From: Agapanthus africanus
Lineage: Eukaryota; Streptophyta; Magnoliopsida; Asparagales; Amaryllidaceae
Reading direction: 5' to 3'
DNA: 64,000 bases
Assembly (NCBI GenBank): GCA_030015575.1
Contig: CM057339.1
Location: forward strand, 697,202,761-697,266,760
The position numbers and the translations under genes are program-made. The notes under the pieces are model-generated. The model made no database searches. It was not told where the DNA came from and saw only the letters and a program-made list of their open reading frames with translations. Numbering within the stretch: position 1 is the first letter of the stretch; the number at the start of each line of letters is the position of its first letter. This document shows, in pieces, positions 44,301 to 53,569 of this stretch.

Positions 44301-47061
44301 GGCACACTTTTGGTTGGACTATGGCTGACATCAAAGAGATTAGTCCCTTGATTGTTGAACATCATATACATTTGATGGATGAAGCCAAGCCAACCCTAGA
44401 ACCACAGAAACGGTTAAACCCCGTCATGAAGGATGCGGTAAAGAAAGAAATCGTCAAATGCCTTGACAATGGAGTCATTTACCCAATCTCTGATAGCCAA
44501 TGGGTAAGTCCAATTCATGTAGTCCCTAAGAAATCTGGCAACACGGTCATAACAAATGAGGCTAATGAGTTAATCCAGACACGCGCTCAAACTAGGTGGC
44601 GTGTATGTATTGATTATAGAAAACTCAATGCCGTAACGAGGAAAGATCACTTTCCTCTACTTTTTATTGACCAGATGTTAGAACGCTTAGCTGGACGAGA
44701 ATATTATTGCTTCATGGACGGATACTCTGGCTATAACCAGGTCCCTATTGCCGAAAAGGATCAAGATAAAACCACATTTACTTGTCCTTTTGGTACTTTT
44801 GCTTGTAGACGCATGCCCTTTGGGTAATGCAATGCTCCCGCTACATTTCAGCGGTGTATGATGGGGATATTCTCGGACATGGTCGAGAATTTTTTGGAGA
44901 TTTTCATGGACGATTTCTCGATATTCGGAGATTCTTTTGATGACTGCCTATCACATCTTGACGCAGTTCTTACTCATTGCAAAGAGAAGAAATTAACCTT
45001 GAATTGGGAAAAATACCACTTCATGGTCCAAGAGAGAATTGTGCTTGGACATGTTATTTCACGGAAAGGCATTAAGGTTGACAGAGCCAAAATAGATGTC
45101 ATTCAAAACCTTCCTCATCCTAAATACGTCAAAGATATTCGATCTTTCCTTGGCCATGCAGGCTTTTACAGGAGATTCATTAAGGATTTTAGCAAAATTG
45201 CTAGACCCTTAACTCTTCTCTTGGCCAAGGACACAACCATTCACTTTGACCCGGATTGTGAGGCTGCATTTGACTCACTTAAAAAATCTCTCACTACAGC
45301 CCCCGTTTTATCATCTCCAGATTGGAACCACCCGTTTGAGCTAATGTGTGATGCATCGGATTTTGCTGTTGGTGCAGTTTTAGAACAGCACATTGATAAG
45401 ATGCCACACGTAATTTATTATGCGAGTAAGACCCTGGATGATGCTCAAATTAATTATACAACTACCGAGAAAGAACTCTTGGCAGTTGTATTCGCATTAG
45501 AAAAATTCAGGCCTTACTTGATTGGCTCACCAATTATTGTGTACACTGACCACTCCGCCTTAAAACATCTTTTGGCAAAGAAAGATACTAAAGGTAGGAT
45601 AATACGTTGGATCCTTCTATTACAAGAATTTTATCTTGTTATTCGAGATAAGAAAGGATGTGAAAACGTAGTAGCCAACCATCTTTCGCGCATCTCTTCT
45701 TCACCTATGACCCTTCCAATTAATGACTCTTTTCCGGATGAACAACTCTTGAACGTATCCAATGAACCTTGGTTTGTGGATATTGTGAATTATCTTGCTA
45801 CAGGACTTATTCCTAGCAAATGGTCTAAACAGGACAAACATCGATTTCTATCCCAAGTAAAACATTTTTACTGGGATGAACCTTATTTGTTTAAGTATTG
45901 TCCTGACCAGATCATTCGGAGATGTGTCCCCAATGATGAATTCAAGAGTGTTCTATCTTTTTGTCATAATCAGGCATGTGGGGGTCACTTCGGTCCTCGA
46001 AAGACGGCTGAGAAGGTTTTGCAATGCGGTTTTTAATGGCCGACTTTATTCAACGATGCATTTAATTATTGCAAAACCTGTTCACAGTGTCAACATACGG
46101 GTAGAATTTCTCGGAGAAATGAGATGCCTCTTCAACCGATCTTGGTGGTTGAAATTTTTGACGTTTGGGGTATAGATTTTATGGGTCCTTTTCCCAACTC
46201 TTTTGGGAATTTGTACATATTGCTTGCGGTTGATTACGTCTCGAAACGGGTTGAAGCTACTCCTTGTCGCACTAATGACAAAAAGGTTGTCATTAAGTTT
46301 TTAAAAGAAAATATGTTTTCGCGATTTGGACACACACGTGCTATCATTAGCAATAATGGGACGCATTTCTGTAATTGGTGTTTTGAGACTTTGATGCGGA
46401 AATATGCAATCAACCACAAACTTTCCATACCCTATCATCCCCAAATGAGCGAGCAAGCTGAGGTTTCAAACAGACAAATCAAACAAATTTTGGAGAAAAC
46501 AGTTTCTAAAAACCGAAAAGATTGGTCAACCAAATTGACGGATGCTCTTTGGGCATTTCGTACTGCATATAAAACTGATCTAGGTATGTCTCCTTACTGT
46601 CTAGTGTTTGGTAAGGCTTGCCACCTTCCGGTCAAGATTGAACACAAAGCAATGTGGGCCATTAAAGAGCTTAACTTTGACTTAAATCAAGCCTGCAACT
46701 TTCGGAAGCTGCAATTAAACGAGGTAAGTGAACTCCGCGATGAAGCTTACGATAATGTTGTAATTGTAAAGAACCGGAGTAAAAAATATTTCATGATAAA
46801 AACATTTTGAGAAAAACTTTTACACCTGGTCAACAAGTCCTTCTTTATGATTCACGTCTTCATCTTTATGCGGGTAAGCTAAAATCTCGGTGGAAAGGAC
46901 CTTTTGTTGTGCGGTATGTATACCCGCACGGGGCAGTTGAGGTTGAAAATGTTGAAAACGGTACAATTTTCATAGTAAATGGACATAAATTAAAACCGTA
47001 TTTTTCCACTAACCCCACGGAGGAGCTCCTGTTTTTACAGGAACCACTTTATCTTGACTAA
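41387..47061 (+). pseudogene. Gag-Pol polyprotein of A-plus (Athila-like), five stops and one frameshift
   Basis: A single frame covers nearly the whole polyprotein, with stops at 42149-42151, 42353-42355, 43637-43639, 44825-44827 and 46034-46036. A frameshift near 46800 moves the tail into 46807-47061. Domains in order: Gag core (about 41690-42090; FHGLESEDAYDF), a C-x2-C-x4-H-x4-C knuckle at about 42347-42388 with a stop inside it, a Gln/Asn-rich part, protease (LLDLGASVNLLP at about 43530), reverse transcriptase with FMDD at about 44903-44914, RNase H ([14 protein letters not shown] at about 45338, [11 protein letters not shown]), integrase ([20 protein letters not shown]) and its tail. 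At 46352-46354 the second catalytic Asp position of integrase reads Asn. The DLGAS protease and the Gag core mark the Athila lineage. Confidence 0.9.
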
Positions 47062-48041
47062 AATTCCTCTGTCTCACCTGCATGTCTTGAAAAATACTGT
47101 ATCATCTTTAGAATGGAGGTGAGTGAAAAAATAAGTTTGGGTGAGATTTTCATGTTCATATATTATTGCCCCCGTTAATAAATTTCCTCCCAAGTTTACA
47201 GGTTTCTGAGATTTAACAGATGACAACAGTGAGGTCACTGTTGTAAACAGGTTTGGGGGAGGTTTGTGCTTATTTGCGCATCACCTTGCATCATACTTTG
47301 CATAAGCACAAAACATATAAAAAAATATTTAATACTTAATTTTATAATTAAAGATTAGAAAGTGAAAAATTACATCCAAAAGATTAGAAAAATTTAAGAA
47401 AACCTAGAAAATTAGAAGTTTTCTTAAACGAACTAGTAATAAGTAGTTATGAGCCATTGTCCCAAGGGTTAGTAAGATGAAAGAAGTCACTAATTTGAGG
47501 ATAAAAATAAGTCTGAAAAATAGTTTCTATTCTGGAAAGCAAACACTTGAACGTTGATACCCTACTATACGCACTTACACACGTCTTGAAACTCGGGATA
47601 GTAGAGGATACCTTGAAATGTTCTTGTCTAAAAGCCAAAGTATGAAGAAAATGATAAATGAACACTGGTTTTGTAATCACCAAGGCAACATAAAAAAAAT
47701 ATAGCGAGGGTGCTTCATCACCTAGTGCCTTAGACCAACTGGTTTGGGAGTCACTGCTAAGCCTTAGGTGCTGCAAGACGAGGAAAATACTAATACGCCT
47801 AATCAGCAAGCACATGAGTAATTGGTCGGTTAGTACCTCAAGAAGTATTAACGGTCGCATGAAAAATGTGTGAGCAAATCCATCAAACTATTCACCGACT
47901 AAAAAGTACTGAGGTAGATGGACAAGAGTATGATAGCTTGAATTGAATTCTCCGAGTGTAGGGATGTTCTTTACACACACGTAGGGGTATATGATCGGTG
48001 TTTGGAAGAAAGATAGGAATGAAGAATAAAGACTATGTTTT
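47062..48041 (+). other. 3' region of A-plus, first part
   Basis: Non-coding. A perfect 10-bp hairpin (ACAACAGTGA/TCACTGTTGT, loop GG) at 47223-47244 is followed by a polypurine stretch with GGTTTGGGGGAGG at 47250-47262. The region is homologous in reverse to 2030-2790 of A-minus. Copia-1 inserts after 48041. The minus-strand ORF 47447-47860 is not supported. Confidence 0.75.
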
Positions 48042-50231
48042 TGTAGGGTTCCTAGGCACTCTTGTGAAGGTTCAAAAGGCATCAAACATGCCCGGATAAA
48101 AATTTAGACGTGCCGAACAACCCAAAGCCGGGATCTTTGCTAGATTATTAGGGTTTAACATACAAGAAGAAAACTTTTATCTAAGTGTGAGGGATTACAA
48201 CCTTTGTAGTCCGCTCCTTCACTTCACAAGCTCCGAGTAGAAGTCCCTTTGCCGCGATCCACGATCTCCCGGACTCATGAGAAGCTCCACGACTCGAACG
48301 ATCCATGCTAGCTCGAAGTATTCCAAATCTCCGATGATCTACCTTGAAGTTGCTACGACTCAAGCTTTCTCACTCAAAAGAGAAGAACACACTAATCCCA
48401 TGGATTAGATGAGATGAGGATGAGAGAGTAGTAATTTTGCTTTCTTTTAATATCATTTTCTCATATTTTTCTCATCACTAAAGGATTTTCTAGTAAGCTT
48501 TCAAGAGAGAAAGAAGATGATGATGGAAAAAGAATAATTAGATAAATCCTTTTGTGATGAATAGAATATAAACCATATGATTGAATTGTAAACCATGGTC
48601 AAGGATGAGTGGTCTAGATTTTGTAGAGAGTTAACTGGAGTTAGGGTTTGGTTTGGTTAAATAATGTGTCATCCTAAATATCTTAAGAATGACAAAAGAA
48701 GAAAGCTTCTAGAAGGTGCATGAAGCTACTAACCCTAATCAAACCCTAATCTCAATTAATCATCCTTAAACATGTTTAACAATTAATCATATTATGTCAC
48801 AATAATATATATCACATATATATTATATATTTGCAACAAAAGGAAATAATACAATTAACATATATCGCATATATATCAATGTATCATCCACTGAGAAAAT
48901 GAAATAATAAAGCGAGCCAATATTAGATAATGTAATACAATATATCATATATATTATTATACATTAAATCATCGAATCAACACTTGAATCGATGATCCGG
49001 CTATATCGAATATTACCGACTAATATATCATGTACCGATTTATCGAATCAACACTTGATCCGATGACCCGGTTCATATCTATATATCCTGAGAATATAAT
49101 ACGGTATCCCATATCGCATTATTCTCGTTCCTGCGCATATCACATATGTGCCACTACTCCGTTTCGCCTGAGCCAAGAAACCTCTGTGTAGGACTCTAAA
49201 GAATCGTCAATACGCCGGTAGCAGGTGATGATCATATCAAGCACCCACAAGCTGCAAGCGGTCAGCTAAACGTAACAGCCACCCAGGTATTGAGCGATCA
49301 GAAGATCAACAAGCTAGCCTGTGCGTTCTCCTGTGAATCCAACCGGTAACACTCCCGTACAGTCCGGTCTGTTCGTCTGATATGTCGCATATCAAGTCTA
49401 GGGGCGGTATACGTCAGACCCCAGTAACCGATAAGTCGTGTCGATGTGTGGCTCATAACGGGTCGAGAAACTACTAGTAACACTTACCAGTAAATCTCCA
49501 TATCAGCCCTGGCCAGGGACTTCCAGTTATAGCCAATCGAACACAGCACAACATCAACTCCCTATACCGGGAGAGACGAATCCCCTCCTATCGCTCATTG
49601 CCTCCATGTGATTCAGGACTGTACCCAAAAGCCACCGTTTTGCACGCCCTCTTGGACGTGGTAAGGTGGAAATCAAAGCACAGTGGGAATCACACAAGAC
49701 TCTATGACGATCTCGGGTCTACAGACTACCCTGTACCAGTGTCACCGGAGAACTGCCATCTGACGTGTGGTATATCACCATCTGGGAGTTCTCGGCGAGT
49801 CCGTCCAGTGTACCCAGTCTCCACTGAGCACCCGTACACCATCTCTGATGTCTAACACCGATGGATATGGGATCATCCATCGCCCATCATATGGGTCAAG
49901 ATGCGTATACGCTAGTCTACTCTGGTGTATCGATGCCCTGTCTCGATATACCCTCGACTTGGAACAGTTATAGGATGTACTCATCGACTACCGCGGCCCC
50001 ACTAGTATGATCTCATCATAGTCCCAGTAGTCGAGTACAAACCCTAAGGGCTTTATCAACATGTGAGAGTAAAACAGTAAACCAATACAAGTCAACATGT
50101 TAAGATAAAGTGAAACCAAATAGCATACTATCATGACGAGCAAGAAAGTCATCTCTATATATAACCAAGCATCCATTATAATATACATCATATGTACAAC
50201 AATGGCCTCTAGGGCATATACATAATTAACA
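48042..50231 (-). repeat. 3' LTR of copia-1 (2,190 bp)
   Basis: On the minus strand it starts TGTTAATTATGTATATGCCC and ends AACCCTACA. TATA-like TATATATA at 50156-50163. ORFs 48181-48363, 49298-49483, 49598-49855, 49767-49984 and 49988-50191 recur in the other LTR copy and have no recognisable domain. Confidence 0.95.
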
Positions 50232-50243
50232 ATCTCCCACTTG
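50232..50243 (-). promoter_or_regulatory. Polypurine tract of copia-1
   Basis: The minus strand reads CAAGTGGGAGAT between the ORF stop and the 3' LTR, the usual plus-strand priming site of plant copia elements. Confidence 0.85.
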
Positions 50244-50245
50244 CA

Positions 50246-53200
50246 CTAAGGCCAGCTGCTGTAGTATCTCATACCTAGCATCCCGAATAATCTCTCAAAC
50301 TGTATCTGGGGAATAGCCTTCGTGAATGGATCCGCAGTGTTGTCCTTCGTATCTACTCTCCTGACCTCGATCTCCCGGCGATCAACTATCTCCCTGATCA
50401 GGTGATACCGCCTCAGAATATGTTTGGACTTTTGATGGGATCTGGGTTCCTTGGCCAATGCCACAGCTCCATTGTTATCGCAATACAGAGGTATTGGATG
50501 CTCAATGGATGGAACCACACCAAGTTCACTAATGAACTTTTTGATCCAGACAGCCTCTTTGGCAGCATCGTTGGCAGCGATGTATTCAGCCTCCATCGTT
50601 GAGTCTGCAACGGTATCCTGTTTGGAACTCTTCCAACATACCGCCCCTCCATTGAGGGTAAAGACAAAACCCGAATGCGACTTAGAGTCGTCCTTATCAC
50701 TTTGGAAGCTGGAATCGGTAAATGACTCGACCTGGAGTTCTCCGTTACCATACACCAAGAACATCTCCTTAGTCCTTCGTAAGTACTTGAGAATGTTCTT
50801 CACTGCTGTCCAATGACTCTCTCCTGGATCTGCTTGATACCGACTCACTACACTTAGTGAGTATGCTACATCGGGTCTGGTACACAGCATCGCATACATG
50901 ATAGAGCCTACTGCCGAAGCATAGGGTATCCCTTGCATGCGAGCTCTCTCCAAATCAGTCTTGGGACACATCTCTTTGGAGAGAGTGAGTCCAGAGATCG
51001 TGGGTTGGTTCCCACGCTTGGATTCTTCCATACTAAACCTCTTTAGTATGGTGTCAATGTACCTGGATTGGGACAATCCCAGTATCCGTTTAGATCTATC
51101 TCTATAGATCATGATTCCCAATATGCAGGAGGCATCACCTAGATCTTTCATTGAGAATCTCTGTGATAAGAAGAGCTTGACTGATTGCAGCATAGGAATA
51201 TCATTTCCTATCAAGAGTATGTCATCTACGTACAATACGAGGAAGACAACCTTACCCTCTGCTACCTTCTTATAGATACAAGGTTCATCTATATTTTTGA
51301 TGAAGTCAAACTCTTTGACTACAACATCAAAACAGATGTTCCAACTCCGCGATGCTTGCTTTAACCCATAAATGGATTTAAGCAGCTTGCACACCTTTCC
51401 GCTGCTCCCACTATCTATGAAGCCCTCTGGCTGAGTCATGTACACGCACTCTTCTAAATCACCGTTTAGAAAGGCGGTCTTAACATCCATTTGCCAGATT
51501 TCGTAGTCATGGTATGCAGCAATGGCAAGTAAGATCCGGATGGACTTAAGCATAGCTACTGGAGAAAAGGTTTCGTCATAATCCACACCTGGACGTTGAC
51601 GAAAACCCTTTGCTACAAGTCTAGCTTTGAAAGTCTCAACTTTTCCATCTACACCAAATTTCTTTTTAAAGATCCACTTGCTCCCTATGGGTTTTACCCC
51701 TTCAGGAGCATTTTCCAAAGTCCATACTTTGTTGGTGTACATGGATTCCATCTCAGATCGCATTGCATCCAGCCATTTCACAGAGTCACCACTCGTGATG
51801 GCCTGCTCAAAACTAGTCGGTTCATCATCATCCATGATGCAATCCTCGCTTCCACCATCAATGAGAAAACCGTAGTATCTCTCAGGTGGACGAGAAACCC
51901 TACTAGATCGGCGGAGAGGCTGGGGTTCGTCGGGTACTACTGAATCCTCTGGTTCCACTAAATCATCTGTTGTAGTTTGTTCTGCTGGAACTTCTTCCAG
52001 TTCTACCTCAGAGCCACTAATCTCTTTTGCAAGAAATTCCTTTTCTAAAAAGGTGGCGTGTTGAGCAACAAACACTCTTTGTTCTTCACTGTGGTAGAAA
52101 ATATACCCTCGCGAATGCTTGGGATATCCAATAAACTTACATAAAACAGAGCTTGCCTCGAGTTTGTCCGGGTTTCGTCTTTTGACATAAGCCGGGCAAC
52201 CCCATATCTTAACAAAATTAAGATATGGTCTCTTCCCTTCCCATATCTCATATGGGGTGGTAGGCACAGATTTGGTAGGAACTTTATTCAGTATGTATGC
52301 AGCTGTCTCCAGAGCATATCCCCAAAAGGAAATAGGTAACTCAGCCTCGCTCATCATAGAGCGCACCATATCTAATAGGGTGCTATTCCTCCGCTTCGAT
52401 ACACCGTTGTGCTGTGGTGTATAAGGAGGAGTAAGCTGAGAGAGAATCCCATTCTCTTTTAGATAATCTAGGAACTCATTGCTTAAGTATTCACCTCCTC
52501 GATCAGATCGAAGAATCTTAATACTTTTGCCTGTTTGATTCTCTACTTCGTGTTTATATTCTCTGAATTTCTCAAAAGCTTCAGACTTGTGTTTCATCAG
52601 GAATACATGTCCGAATCTAGAGAGATCGTCAGTGAATGTAATGAAGTAGGAAGAACCGTTCCTGGCATGCGTAGACATGGGACCGCATACATCACTATGT
52701 ACCAGTCCCAAGAGTTCGGTAACTCTTTCTTCGTGTCCACTAAACGGAGCTTTGGTCATTTTTCCTTTGAGACATGAATGGCAAGTATCATAAGATGATA
52801 ATTCGAACGGGTTCAAATAACCATCTTTATGTAACTTAGCCAGTCGTGTTGCATTGATATGACCAAGTCTACAATGCCACAAGAAGGATTCGTTCATGTC
52901 TGAACTTTTCCTCTTGTGTGTGTTTTGTATATTTAGGACTGTATTCTGATTTAGAATGAATATGCCATTATGTAATGAGCCTGATGCAATCAACTTTTGA
53001 TCTAGGAATATGTTCATAACATTATCCTGTACTACAAAATTATATCCTTCTTTACTTAATAAAGAAACAGATATAATGTTGCACATCATGTTCGGTATAT
53101 AATAGCACTCATTTAGAATCAGTGTATTACGACTTGGTAATACAAGGTGATATTCGCCAACTGCTTTGGCTACAATACTTGCACCGTTCCCTACTTGAAC

Positions 53201-53569
53201 GGAATGATCACCTTTTTCCAGTTCTCTACCTTTACGTAGCCCATGTAACTGTTTACATATGTGGGATCCTGATCCGGTATCTAATACCCAGGACGTAGGG
53301 TGAATTGAGAAACAGTTCTCAATAACTAACACACCTGAAGAAGATGCTTTAACATGCATGTTCTTTTGGGCGGCTTGAGAATCTAGATATTCTTCTATTC
53401 CCTGTTCAGTCTTATAACTTTTATAAGAAAGAACGGGTCCAACGTTCCCCTGCTCAGTATAATAAGCGGGTTCAGTCAATACATCAATATTATTATCTTG
53501 ATTATGGCCTGACATGGTCGCTACCAGGAGAGAGAGAGAAGAAAAACACTTTAGCGTATGCTCTTGCAA
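50246..53569 (-). CDS. Ty1/copia Pol polyprotein (protease, integrase, reverse transcriptase, RNase H) without Gag, 1,107 aa
   Basis: Uninterrupted ORF. Protease: WVLDTGSGSHIC at about residues 94-105. Integrase: zinc-binding WHCRLGHI and CHSCLKGK, core with HSDVCGP and RSDRGGEY, but the position of the catalytic Glu reads Lys (HNGVSKRRN). Reverse transcriptase: WQMDVKTAFLNGDLEE and LYVDDILLIGND. RNase H: ESFTDSSFQSDKDD, ADSTMEAEYIAA. The C-terminus FGMLGMRYYSSWP precedes the polypurine tract. Residues 1-75 show neither a capsid-type Gag core nor a zinc knuckle, both present in copia-2 and copia-3. The start might be Met-19, in a context (MSGHN) resembling the MTGLK start of the other gag genes. 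The full pol is intact, so gag loss was in frame. The enzyme set would cut, copy and insert element DNA in a particle supplied by others; the Lys change should disable integration. Confidence 0.9.
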   Translation of the reverse strand: MQEHTLKCFSSLSLLVATMSGHNQDNNIDVLTEPAYYTEQGNVGPVLSYKSYKTEQGIEEYLDSQAAQKNMHVKASSSGVLVIENCFSIHPTSWVLDTGSGSHICKQLHGLRKGRELEKGDHSVQVGNGASIVAKAVGEYHLVLPSRNTLILNECYYIPNMMCNIISVSLLSKEGYNFVVQDNVMNIFLDQKLIASGSLHNGIFILNQNTVLNIQNTHKRKSSDMNESFLWHCRLGHINATRLAKLHKDGYLNPFELSSYDTCHSCLKGKMTKAPFSGHEERVTELLGLVHSDVCGPMSTHARNGSSYFITFTDDLSRFGHVFLMKHKSEAFEKFREYKHEVENQTGKSIKILRSDRGGEYLSNEFLDYLKENGILSQLTPPYTPQHNGVSKRRNSTLLDMVRSMMSEAELPISFWGYALETAAYILNKVPTKSVPTTPYEIWEGKRPYLNFVKIWGCPAYVKRRNPDKLEASSVLCKFIGYPKHSRGYIFYHSEEQRVFVAQHATFLEKEFLAKEISGSEVELEEVPAEQTTTDDLVEPEDSVVPDEPQPLRRSSRVSRPPERYYGFLIDGGSEDCIMDDDEPTSFEQAITSGDSVKWLDAMRSEMESMYTNKVWTLENAPEGVKPIGSKWIFKKKFGVDGKVETFKARLVAKGFRQRPGVDYDETFSPVAMLKSIRILLAIAAYHDYEIWQMDVKTAFLNGDLEECVYMTQPEGFIDSGSSGKVCKLLKSIYGLKQASRSWNICFDVVVKEFDFIKNIDEPCIYKKVAEGKVVFLVLYVDDILLIGNDIPMLQSVKLFLSQRFSMKDLGDASCILGIMIYRDRSKRILGLSQSRYIDTILKRFSMEESKRGNQPTISGLTLSKEMCPKTDLERARMQGIPYASAVGSIMYAMLCTRPDVAYSLSVVSRYQADPGESHWTAVKNILKYLRRTKEMFLVYGNGELQVESFTDSSFQSDKDDSKSHSGFVFTLNGGAVCWKSSKQDTVADSTMEAEYIAANDAAKEAVWIKKFISELGVVPSIEHPIPLYCDNNGAVALAKEPRSHQKSKHILRRYHLIREIVDRREIEVRRVDTKDNTADPFTKAIPQIQFERLFGMLGMRYYSSWP

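Noticed and set aside
49598-49984. ORFs conserved between both copia-1 LTRs (49598-49855 and 57791-57994, among others)
   Set aside because: Their conservation follows from LTR identity, not from coding; there is no coding signature and they differ from the copia-2 LTR.
50413-50816. ORFs overlapping the copia-1 pol on both strands
   Set aside because: Shadows of the pol reading frame.
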